In this document: positions 21,749 to 31,930 of the stretch, in pieces
How the letters are laid out: each line of letters opens with the position of its first letter
How positions within the stretch are numbered: the first letter of the stretch is position 1
Source of the DNA: Begonia masoniana
Taxonomy: Eukaryota; Streptophyta; Magnoliopsida; Cucurbitales; Begoniaceae
DNA: 64,000 nt
Assembly (NCBI GenBank): GCA_022432975.1
Contig: CM039511.1
Location: forward strand, 20,300,557-20,364,556
Direction of reading: 5' to 3'
Notes under the pieces: model-generated
The model's database searches: none
Seen by the model: only the letters and a program-made list of their open reading frames with translations
What the model was told of the DNA's origin: nothing
Position numbers and translations under genes: made by a program

Positions 21749-24250
21749 TATCAGTTAAAGGTTAGGGCTGATGATATTCCAAAGACCGCCTTCAGGACCC
21801 GGTACGGACACTACGAGTTCTTGGTGATGTTGTTTGGGTTGACTAATGCCCCCGCGGCATTTATAGACTTGATGAATAGGATATTCTAGGACTTCTTGGA
21901 TAAATTTGTAATCGTCTTCATCGACGACATCCTGGTTTATTCTCAGAATGAGGAGGAGCAAAAAGAGCACTTGGCTATTGTGTTGTCAACTCTAAAACAG
22001 CATCAATTATATGCCAAGCTATCAAAGTGTGAATTCTGGTTGAGCAGGATTAAGTTCCTAGGCCACGTGGTGTCTGCAGAAGGAGTTTCGGTGGATCCAG
22101 CCAAGATTCTGGCAGTAAAAGAATGGCCGAGACCGAGAAATGCCAATGAGGTACGGAGCTTTGTCGGGTTAGCTGGTTATTACAGAAAGTTTATCAAGGG
22201 ATTTTTTGTTATAGCGAAGTCTATGACCAGCTTAACGAGGAAGGACGTCAAGTTCAAGTGGTCTGAAGCTTGTGAGGTGAGCTTTCAGACACTTAAGCAG
22301 AAATTAACCACGGCTTCTCTGCTAGTATTGCCAGTTGAAGACGGCAAATTCAGCGTATATTGTGATGCGTCCAAGATTGGCTTGGGATGTGTATTAATGG
22401 AAGAAGGGAAAGTGGTAGCATACGCATCCAGACAATTGAAGAACCATGAACAAAACTACCATACACATGACCTCGAGCTAGTGGCAGTAGTATTTGCACT
22501 GAAAGTATGGAGACACCACTTGTACAGACAATCATGTGAGGTGTTTTCTGATCACAAGGGCCTGAAGTACATATTTACCCAGAGAGAGCTAAACATGAGA
22601 CAAAGACGGTGGTTAGAATATGTGAAAGATTACGATGTTGAGATTAAATAACATCTTGGTAAAGCTAATGTGGTAGCTGATGCACTGAGCAGGATGCCAG
22701 CTACTATGCAACCAGTTATGTCGGCCGTATCAATGCCTTTGAGGATAGAGATACAGAAGTTCGATATGGAGATAGTTTCTGGGCTATCGGCCATACTAGC
22801 AGACTTAACACTACAGCCCACCGTCCTGGACCGGATTAAGGAAGCCCAGAAGACCAATTCAAAGAAGATAGCTGATATTGTGAGCAAGTTACCTATGGCC
22901 TCTTCCGATTTCAGTTATTCGGCAGATGGTATTCTGAAGTTCAAAGACAGGTGGTATGTTCTGAGAGACGAGGAGCTACGGAAGCACAACTTGTCAGAAG
23001 CCCACTCATCTTCTTTCTCTGTGCATCCTGGAAGCACAAAGATGTATCAGGACTTGAAACTTCACTTCTGGTGGCCGAATATGAAGAATGAAGTGGCCAA
23101 ATATGTGGAGTCTTGCATGATATGTCAACAAGTCAAGGCTGAATATCAACGACTGAGTGGAACGCTTCAGCCTCTCCTGATCCCCGAATGGAAATGGGAG
23201 AACATAATGATTGATTTTGTTGTCAACCTTCCAAGGACAGCAAAAGGCCATAACAGCATATGGGTCATAGTAGACAGATTGACAAAGTCGGCCCATTTTC
23301 TACTTGTAAAGACGATGTACTCTATGGATCAGTACGCAAAGCTGTATATTAGTGAGATTATTAAGCTACATGGCATTCCGGTGTCGATCGTCTCAGACCA
23401 GGATCGCAGATTCACTTCCAGGTTTTGGAAAAGCTTGTAGAGCTCCTTGGGCACCAAGTTAGATTTCAGCACGACATTTCATCCACAGACGGACGGACAA
23501 TCCGAGAGGATGATTCAAATACTGGAAGACATGTTAAGATCGTGCGTATTGGAATTTCGTGCTCCTTGGAGTAGATATTTGCCACTCGTGGGGTTTGCTT
23601 ACAATAATAGCTACCAGGCTACAATTGGCATGGCTTCTTATAAAGCTCTTTACGGCAAAAAGTGTAGATCCCCATTGTGTTGGGATGAGGTCGGAGAAGC
23701 CAAGCTTATCGGCCCTGAGATATTACAACAGATGTCCGAGGTGATAGCTGGTATCAAACAACGAATAAAAATTGCTCAGAGTCGACAGAAGAGTTATGCG
23801 GACCATAGAAGGAGAGACTTAGAGTTCGCTAAGGGCGATGAAGTATTCTTGAAAGTGTCGCCTTTCAAAGGCGTAATGAGATTCGGTAAGAAAAGGAAGC
23901 TCAGCCCACGGTTCATTGGACCTTTTCCCATCTTGAAGTGTGTGGGAAGCATGACTTATAGACTGCAGTTGCCAGTGTCTATGGATGGGGTTCACAATGT
24001 TTTTCATGTTTCGATGCTGAGAAAATGTATACGAGATCCAACCCAGATCGTGGAACATGTGGACTTTGATATTATGCCGACGCTAACATATGAAGAAAGG
24101 CCCATACAGATATTGGATACTTCACTCAAGGTGTTGCGCAACAAGGTGGTTCTATTGGTGAAGCTTTTGTGGCGCAATCATGGTGTGGAGGAAGCCACAT
24201 GGGAAAGACAACAAGATGTCAGGGCCCAATATCTGGACCTCTTTGCTTAG
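21749..24250 (+). pseudogene. pol: Element B RT (C-terminal part), RNase H, integrase, chromodomain-like end
   Basis: Continues the RT broken at 5230. Motifs in order: [20 protein letters not shown] (FIDD 21917-21928), [10 protein letters not shown] and [11 protein letters not shown] of RNase H, the HHCC zinc finger ending CMICQQ (about 23115-23130), integrase Asp regions MIDFVVNLP and VSDQDRRF, HPQTDGQSERM, and a Tekay C terminus with EEATWERQQD. One frame is broken by TAG near 21887, TAA at 22649 and TAG at 23438. The integrase catalytic residues look intact, unlike element A's. Confidence 0.92.
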
Positions 24251-24275
24251 GTAAATTTTGGGGACAAAGTTTCTG

Positions 24276-24290
24276 TTAAGGTGGGTGGAA
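24276..24290 (+). promoter_or_regulatory. Element B polypurine tract
   Basis: TTAAGGTGGGTGGAA immediately precedes the 3' LTR. Confidence 0.88.
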
Positions 24291-24883
24291 TGTAACACCC
24301 GGCATTTTTGCCATGTAAATATTCCCGAAATTCATTTAACGGGATAAATGATTACATTAATATAATGAATGTTTTAATAGGTTTATCAGAGTGTTTAATG
24401 GAAAAACCAAATTGATTAACTAATTAACAAATTTGTTGGAACTAATGAGGGGCAAATTAGGGAGCCAATTAAGGTTGGTGGGAGGAAGCCAATGGATGAA
24501 TGACACATGACTAACTTGTTGCAAAAGCCATGCCTTCTCTCTTCCTCTCTTCCTTTCTTCTTTTCACTCCAGCGTGAAACATCCTTCTGCCTTCTCTGTT
24601 TTCTCTCTTCCAGGCGACAGTGCCAAATCTCCAAAACTTGTTTCTCCTGCTTCCTTCTGTTTTCTTCAGCGAAGGTAATCATCTGACCTAGTTGACAAGT
24701 ATGGACATGTTAAAAGTGAGTTTTGTTGAAGTTTAAGGTTAAGGTGTTTTGGAGAAAGCTCACTGTTATTACGTGAAAACACTTTGGATCGTTTTCTAAA
24801 AGTCTAAATGGAGTTAGAAGCATATCCTACAAGCTATTAGTTAGCATTTGTAGCTTGTTTATTTTCCTTCCATGCATGTACAG

Positions 24884-24932
24884 GTCTGTGCATAACCGAG
24901 ACGTTCAAGACTATCAACTCTACAACAAACAG
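24884..24932 (+). other. Predicted LTR leader mini-exon (49 nt), element B
   Basis: Acceptor CATGTACAG ends at 24883 and donor AACAG|GTAAGT starts at 24933. The intron to TGTAG|GTACT (25465) is about 533 nt. Confidence 0.5.
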
Positions 24933-26079
24933 GTAAGTTAATACCCGTAGGTTGGCCCTTAAGGCCCTACATCACGGAGACTCTAGGATTTTACTACTGT
25001 CGAGAGGTTTCGGGTAGATAAGTTGAAGTTATATTCTGAGTAACCTGTTCCTCCTTTAAGTTCTGTTGTGTTGTTTCTGTTGTCTGCTGTTTTAATTGTA
25101 AGCACAGTGAATGTCCATGCATACACGATTTTCCCGAAAGTTAATGCAAAACTGTTTTCTGTACACGGTTTGAAGCTAAGAAAGATAAAATCTGACTGTA
25201 ATGTATTGGCTAAGTGCGGGACGGGGACTGGCCTACTGTTTTGTACAGCTCCGTCTGTTCTGTTTTGTTTCTTTTCTATAAATCTGTTATGTGCCTGTCG
25301 TGCACTTGCCATTTCCCCTATAAGCCCCACTTATACTCCTCTGACAGATAAAAATAATGTTCTGTAATGTCACTGTATTCTGAAAAGTTCATGCATAGTA
25401 TATGCATCACTGCATTTATATGTTCTTACTGAGTTTTAGACTCATAGGTGAGCTCTCTGATGTAGGTACTGAAACCGTGGGTGAGGACTTTGTGCCTCAA
25501 GATGATGATTTGATGTAGTTGACGGATCGAGCTCATAGGAGTTGGTTGCTGCAGCCAGACATATTGCTGTCCCGAGGTTTAAGTTTTTTTTTAGTAAAGT
25601 CCATGTCTGTAAACCCTACTGGAACTCTGGTGTTTTTGTTTTAAAACTCTGTTGGGGTTCTGTGATTTTGTTTTAAAAACTCTGTTGGAAATTCTGTTGG
25701 GAATATAAAATGTATAGGTTCTGATGTTCGAGTTTTAAATCTCTGTTTGACAGTCGATAGTTGTCTCCTGAAATATTCTGTTGTTGATCTATTTAAAACC
25801 TCTGTATTTGACAGTTGAATTTATGTTCTGAAGTATTCTGGAATTGTTTGGAATATTTTCTATTTCAGGGTGTGTATGGGTTATTTCTGATTTTAGAGCC
25901 ATCCATGCAATCTGTTTTCCTTAAATTTTTGTCGTGTTTTCCTGGTATGTCCAAGTTCATATTTCAAATCGTTTTCTGAAGCTTGAAGCTTCCATACCTT
26001 ATGTTTTCATGTTTTCTGTCTCCATGTATTCCTGTCAAAAGTTGTCAATTTCTGCCTTTAAAACTACATCGCCCGCCCA

Positions 26080-26540
26080 GTTTATCTATATCCACCGCTG
26101 CTTTAAATTCACTTCTATAGCTGCCCGTTCTAAAAATCACGTCCACCGCTACTTGTAAAATCATATCCACCGTTGCCCGCTGCCCGTTTAAAACTGCATC
26201 CACCGCTGTCTTTACAATTTCATCTTCTGCCTGACGTCATCTGTTTTGTCTTATTCACATCCACCGGCGAACAGTGCACTTCTGCCTGCATACCCCGTTG
26301 CCTTTAAAATTTACATCATCCGTTGACGTCATCTGTTTTGTCTTATTCACGTCCACCGGTGAACAATACACTTCTGTCCGCCTCCACCGCTGCCATTGTT
26401 CATTTTTGTCGTATTCACATCCACCGCTACTTTTAAAATTCATATCCACTGCTGCTTTTGTTTATTCACATCCACCGCTGTCACTGTACACTTTTGTCTT
26501 ATTCACATCCACCGTTGTCTATGTTTACATTTGTTTAAAA
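26080..26540 (+). repeat. ATCCACCGCTGCC repeat array in B LTR
   Basis: Many degenerate copies of ATCCACCGCTGCC separated by TTATTCAC or similar. The last part is duplicated in the 5' LTR remnant at 2418-2580. Confidence 0.88.
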
Positions 26541-27347
26541 TCCACTTCTTCCGCCAGTCTTCTGCTTATGTTTTTCCGCCTTTATTTCTTGTTTATTCTG
26601 TTTATTTATTCTCATCGACCCTTTCTATTCCCCGTTCTTTCCAGTCTCTTCTGTTATTCACTTCTATGATCCGGTTATAAATTAGCTCCCAGTTTTTAAA
26701 TCCAGAGAAAGTTCTATCGCTCGGTAATGTTTTTAAGGGTTTGCTTTTAAAAGTTTCAGTCTGTTTATTTACTTCTCCCGCCTTTTATCACCCGATCCTG
26801 TCATTCACTGTAGCTCTACTTCCTGGATGGCATCCAGTTAACTGTTTCTCGTCTACTTTGAAAATCCAGAGAAAGTTTTCTCTATTTGAGAAGTTTTAAA
26901 GGTTCGATTTCTAAAGGTCCTCTGTCTTCTGTTCTTCGAACTGTAATTGTCATCCAGTTTTATACATATGTCATCCAGTCCCATTCCCAGAGAAGGTTTC
27001 TTCTCCCTGTAACGTTCTAAAAGTTTCAAAAAAAAAAAAATATAGTCTGTGTTTTTCTGTTATGTCCCGGAGTGATGGCTTGGCTCTCGGATTCCGATCG
27101 AAATCGGGTCTCGGGCTGTCACATAGTATTTTTCAACATTAAATAAGTTGAATTCCACTTTATTATCTACATCAATCTTTAATTTTCTTGGTTTAAGTTG
27201 GGCAGTTTTACAAAAATCTCTATATTTTTTTTTATTTTGAATTAGATCAAATGATATAAGAAATTGTGGATCTAACTAATTTAATATGAGACGAAATATA
27301 TGTTATACCATCTTTAAAACCTAAATTCAAAATATGACATACACATC

Positions 27348-28048
27348 TTATATGAAAAGAAAAATGTGAGTAGTATCTAATTGAAAATAATTTTTAAAAT
27401 AAGACATAACAACGTTGTTAGCACTAGCATTATCAAGAGTTATGCTAAATATTCTATCTCTAATAGAATATTCTTGCAATGTTGCTATAATATATCTATA
27501 AATAGTAATACTAGTGTGAGGATATTCACAATTATGAAATCCTAAAATTCTTTTATTTGATTGCCAAGAGTCATCAATAAAATGAGAAGTTACAATAACA
27601 TAATCTACAACATTACGTGCATTCCATAAATCAGAAGTAATACAAATAGATATTGAAGGGGCGCTTGTAAAAAATAAAATTAGTTCATTTTTCATATTAT
27701 TAAATATTTTAATAATATAATTTCTAGTTGTACTTTTAGGAATACGTTTAAAATTAGGAGTAGCATACTCTTTCATAAATTTTTCAAATTCATCACTATC
27801 GGTAAGCGCTAAAGACAACTTGCATTGTGCTACAAGTTTTGCTATTCATTCTCTCATTTTATTTTGTGAATATAAAAAAGTGTCACTACCATTAGCATTC
27901 AATAATATTTGTGTAGGGTCCCTTACTAGCTCGTTTAAGTGACATTTTTTATAATGCCTACCGAGTCTGCTAGTTGAACTATCGAAAATATATACATAAT
28001 TTTTAATACAATAGTTGCATTGAGTTATAGATTCTACTTTTATACTAA
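27348..28048 (-). pseudogene. hAT transposase fragment with BED zinc finger
   Basis: On the minus strand a BED-type finger (QCNYC, then SRLGRHYKKCH) at about 28020-27940 is followed, after a stop or frameshift near 27846, by SDLWNARN (first catalytic Asp region), HFIDDSWQSNKRILGF and ITLDNASANNVV (second Asp region). These are typical of zf-BED/RICESLEEPER-like transposases. The frame closes near 27348, and the C-terminal dimerisation domain is missing because element B begins at 27123. Confidence 0.85.
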
Positions 28049-28436
28049 TTTTAATTTGGTTAAAATGCAATTTGGCCCCTAAACTATGGTGAAAAAGACA
28101 ATTTTTACCGTAAACTTTGATAATGGCAAAAAACAACCGTAATGTATGGTTAATGAGTAATTCACCACCTACTGTGTCATTTTCTGTTAAAATGACATGT
28201 TTTCGTCATGTGCCCTATTTTACTACCCGATATGCCCTTGCACTGCGTTTGTTTTGAATCGCCCGCTTCACCCTTGTCTCTTTTCTCATCGACTCTCAAA
28301 GTCTTCTCACCGACTCTCAGCGACGTGCGACGTGTGCCCCTGCCCCCCATCGGCAAAGAGCTCCATCGTCGGTGAGTTCTCTCCCCCTCACCCTCGCTCT
28401 CTTTCTCTCTCCTTCCTTCGCTCTCTTCCCACTCTA

Positions 28437-28591
28437 CAGTACCGTTTTTTTGGGTTGTTTCTGCGGTTTAACTAGGCATTGTTGAAATCTCAATAGTGAA
28501 CTGCTATCAGACAAAACTATAGTAGTTCATTATTAAGATTTCAACAATGCCTTGTTAAACCGCAGAAACAACCTAGAAAAACGGTACCGTA
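28437..28591. repeat. Centre of the foldback MULE, near-perfect 155-bp palindrome
   Basis: CAGTACCGTTTTTTTGG...GTTTCTGCGGTTTAAC on the left is repeated inverted as GTTAAACCGCAGAAAC...ACGGTACCG on the right, around a loop near 28505-28520. Confidence 0.92.
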
Positions 28592-29117
28592 TGTAACACC
28601 CGGCATTTTAGCCATGTAATTATTCCTTGAACTATTAAATGGGATGGATTGGCCATTAATAAAATGTATTTTTTTATTGGAATTTTGTGATGCCTTGCGG
28701 AAAGATGGATTGTTGAGAAAAAATGAATCGAAGAATTTAAATAACAATTTAAATTGGAAAGCCAAACTAAGTATAACCAAAACAAAACATTTTGGTTAGA
28801 AATCAATGGAAGGGCAAAATGGGAAGCCAATTAAGGTTGGTGGGAGGGAGCTAATGGTTGGATCCCAAGTGTTCAACTTGTTGACGAAGCCATGTTTTTC
28901 CTCCTACGTGAAACCTTCATTTCATCTCTCTGTTTCTTCTCTTCCTTCCTGTTTTCTCTCTTCCAGGCGACTGAGACAAATTTTCAAAACTTTGTTCTCC
29001 TATTTTCTTCCATTTTCTCTGTTACAATAACTATTTTTCATTAGTTAACGAGTTTAGGTTAGTTACTTTTAGTTTTATGAATGTTTAGGGTTGACAGCCC
29101 GATTATTCACGATATAG

Positions 29118-29168
29118 GTTTTGATCACCAAGGACGTGTGAACAAAGCATTCAGCTCTACAACCACAG
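29118..29168 (+). other. Predicted LTR leader mini-exon (51 nt)
   Basis: CGATATAG|GTTTTG acceptor and ACCACAG|GTAAGT donor, followed by a GGCTCTTAAGGCCCTACATC module. The intron to TGTAG|GTACG is 510 nt. Confidence 0.5.
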
Positions 29169-30329
29169 GTAAGTTCATGTGTGTAGATTGGCTCTTAAGG
29201 CCCTACATCACGGAGATACTAGATTTTACTTCTGTCGGGTAGTTTGGGGTAGATACGTTATAGTTTACATTCTGAGTTGTCTGTGTTTTGCTTCACGTTC
29301 TGTTGTGTTATCTCTGTTGTCTACTGTTTTAATTTTAAGCACAGTAAACGGCCATGCATACACTATTTTCCCGAAAGCTCATACAAAATGTTTTCTGCAC
29401 ATGTTTTGAAATTAAGAAAGATAAAAATCTGAATGTAATGTATCGGTTAAGTGTGGGACGGGGACTGGCCCTCTATTTCTGTTATGTTCTGTATTTCTGT
29501 ATGTGCCTGATAGTGCACTTGCCAGTTCCCCTATAAGCCCCACTTATACTCCCCTGCCAGTGAAAAGTATTATTCTGTAATGTCACTGTATTTTTGAAGA
29601 TTCATGCATAGCATTTGCATCACTGCATTTTCATGTTCTTACTGAGTTTTAGACTCATAGGTGAACTCCCTGATGTAGGTACGTAACCCGTGGATGAGGA
29701 TTTTGTGTCTCAGCCAGATGCATAGATGGTTGGTGGCACGAGCTTTCGGGGTGGTTGTGGCAGCCAGACATATTCCTGACTGAGAGAGTGAAGTTTTAAG
29801 TTTTGTGTTTTGTTTATGTTTCAAAAACTTCTGTTTTGGTGAATTCTTGAAATGTATGTCAAGTTCTGTACCGTTTCTGAGATTTTAAAATGGTGTATAG
29901 AGTTAGTTTTGATGTATTTAAAACCTCTGTTTGACAGTTGAATGTATGTTTTGAATTATTCTGGAACTGCTCGGAATCTCTCATTTTAGGTTATGCATGG
30001 ATTATTTCAAATTTTAAATCGATCCATGCAGTTAGATTTTTGAACTTCTGTCGTGTTTCAAAGCACGTTTTAAAACTGTGTTTTGGAATCGGGTTTTGGG
30101 ATTTTGAAGTTTTCATGCTTTCTGTTTTATGTCTCCCTGTAAAAGAGTCGTCCATTCTGCCTTCAGTTTTTGCCTTTCAAGTTTTCCAGTATTTGGCTAA
30201 GTGTTAGTTGTCCATTTTGCCTTTAAAACAGTCGTCCACGTTGCCCTTCAAAAACAGTTGTCCATTTTGCCTTTAAAACAGTCGTCCACGCTGCCCTTCA
30301 AAAACAGTTGTCCATTTTGCCTTTAAAAT

Positions 30330-30650
30330 AGTCGTCCACTGCTTCTGCAATTCTATTGTCCACTGCTTCTGCAATTCTATTGTGCACTGCTTCTGCACTT
30401 CTATTGTCCACAGCTTCTGCACTTCTATTGTCCACTGCTTCTGCAATTCTATTGTCCACTGCTTCTGCACTTCTATTGTCCACTGCTTCTGCAATTTTAT
30501 TGTCCACTGCTTCTGCACTTCTATTGTCCACAGCTTTTGCACTTCTATTGTCCACAGCTTCTGCACTTCTATTGTCCACAGTCCACAGCTTCTGCACTTC
30601 TATTGTCCACAGCTTCTACACTTCTAATGTCCACAGCTCCTGTTATCCAA
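30330..30650 (+). repeat. Tandem TTCTATTGTCCACTGCTTCTGCA repeats (about 25 bp)
   Basis: About a dozen near-identical units built on ATTGTCCACTGCTTCTGCA. Preceding longer units with CAGTTGTCCATTTTGCC run from about 30200. All apparent proteins over this stretch are repeat by-products. Confidence 0.92.
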
Positions 30651-31930
30651 CGTAGCCCTCCACAGTATGTCTTCTATTTTATGTTTCTCATTTCACTAAG
30701 TCTTCCGTTGTAAAATTTTCAGTTTATGTTTTTCATTTTATGTCCTCTATTTTAAATGTTTTAGATTATTTTTTTTAAGTTAAAAAAAAAATGTCATGTT
30801 TAAATGTTCGGAGTGAGGCTCGCCAACCCCGATCGGGTCGGGGGTTGTCACACCGTAGATTGGGAAGAGAGCAAGGGAATGAGAGAGAAAGAGAGCGAGG
30901 GCGAGGAGGAGAGAGCTCACCGTCGATGGAGCTCTTCGCCAATGTGGGGCAGGGGCACACGTCGCACGTCGCTGAGAGTCGGTGAGAAGACGTTGAGAGT
31001 CGATGAGAAGAGAGGTGAGAGTGAAGGGTAACAAGGGCATATTGGGTAGTAAAATAGGGCACGTGACGAAAACTTAACAGAAAATGGCACGATATGGGGT
31101 GAATTGCCCATTATCCATACATTACGGTTGTATTTTGCCATTATCAAAGTTTACGGTAAAAATTGCCCTTTTCACCATAGTTTTGGGGTGAAATTGCACT
31201 TTACCTTTTTAATTTCTTTCATTACAAAATATTTTCATATTTCAGACGTTTTGTTCCCTTTTTTAGGTGAATAAGTGAATGTTTGTGCAGATCATTGTTC
31301 TATTGAAAATGCAGGGTTTAATTCCCTAATTTTTTCAATATTATAATCAAGTAGATCCATAATTATTAAAAATAAATATTTAAAATAAATTTCAAATAAG
31401 AAATTGATACCACAAATCCAATTGATCAACAGTAGTTTATTGGTGGTGTGAATTTTTGATCACCTCTACATATACGAAACCTACAAAAATTCACATAAAA
31501 AATGTTAAATCATACAACTAAAATTAACAACAATATAAAAATTCATTAAATAAATAAATTGTAATATATACCTTGTTGAATGAATGAAAATAATGTAAAA
31601 ATGGGTAAGAACAAGAGATATTGATTGAGCACTAAAATTCGGAAGTAGGAGAATGAGAGATTGAGAGAAAATTTGATGAAAGAAATTAAATAGAGAGGAG
31701 TATATTTATAGAGGAGGGGAGAGGAAAAACTGAGCAGGCCGGCCCACGAGGAAGGGGTCATTCGGCCCGCACGAGAATTGGTTTTAGGGGGTGGGCGGTG
31801 TCGCTTGGCCCGGTCTCCCATAGGCTCGCAAACACGGATTGCCAAGCTCGGCTCGGCTCGGCTCGTCGCCCAGGCCCGAGTCGAGCGAGTGAGCGGGCTG
31901 GCGAGCTAGCCTGCCCATTTTACATCACTA

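Larger units (their letters stand above)
2418..27123 (+). mobile_element. Element B: Tekay/Del-type Ty3/gypsy retrotransposon, interrupted
   Basis: In order: end of a 5' LTR (2418-3154), primer site, gag-protease, reverse transcriptase split at 5230/21744 by element A, RNase H, integrase, polypurine tract and 3' LTR (24291-27123). The 5' LTR is itself broken by the LTR at 1-2417, so its first ~2.1 kb and B's left target duplication lie outside the window. The right flank is hAT sequence. All coding frames contain stops. The C terminus ends in the chromodomain-like region typical of Tekay elements. Confidence 0.93.
24291..27123 (+). repeat. Element B 3' LTR (2833 bp)
   Basis: TGTAACACCCGGCATTTTTG...GGGCTGTCACA. 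Predicted leader: donor 1 at 24674/24675, mini-exon 24884-24932, GGCCCTTAAGGCCCTACATC module after it, acceptor near 25465. The right flank TAGTA would be the target duplication; the left copy is outside the window. Confidence 0.93.
28592..30852 (+). mobile_element. Solo LTR of the B family (2261 bp)
   Basis: TGTAACACCCGGCATTTTAG...GGGTTGTCACA with perfect CCGTA duplication (28587-28591, 30853-30857). It shares start, leader module and end with B's 3' LTR but is clearly diverged. Mini-exon 29118-29168, acceptor near 29678. Confidence 0.95.
28058..31206. mobile_element. Fully palindromic (foldback) MULE inside the hAT
   Basis: Perfect 9-bp duplication TTTTAATTT at 28049-28057 and 31207-31215. 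Ends are GGTTAAAATGCAATTTGG and, on the minus strand, AGGTAAAGTGCAATTTC. Without the inserted LTR it is about 880 bp, and the two arms match over almost their whole length (28058-~28500 against ~28505-28591 plus 30858-31206), leaving only a loop of roughly 20 bp. There is no coding sequence. Confidence 0.9.
27124..31930 (-). mobile_element. hAT transposon, 5' part, interrupted
   Basis: The right end reads TAGTGATGTAAAATGGGC on the minus strand, a hAT-type terminus, with GCTCGGCTCGG subterminal repeats near 31850. A TATA box (TATAAATA, minus) lies at about 31698-31705 and a possible first intron donor (CAAG|GTATAT) near 31570. The transposase begins further left. Element B cuts it at 27123, so the left end lies outside the window. 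A palindromic MULE sits within it at 28058-31206. Confidence 0.8.

Noticed and set aside
30273..30655. Overlapping open frames on both strands with WTIEVQKQ or STASALLL repeats
   Set aside because: These are translations of the TTGTCCACTGCTTCTGCA repeats in an LTR, in several frames at once.
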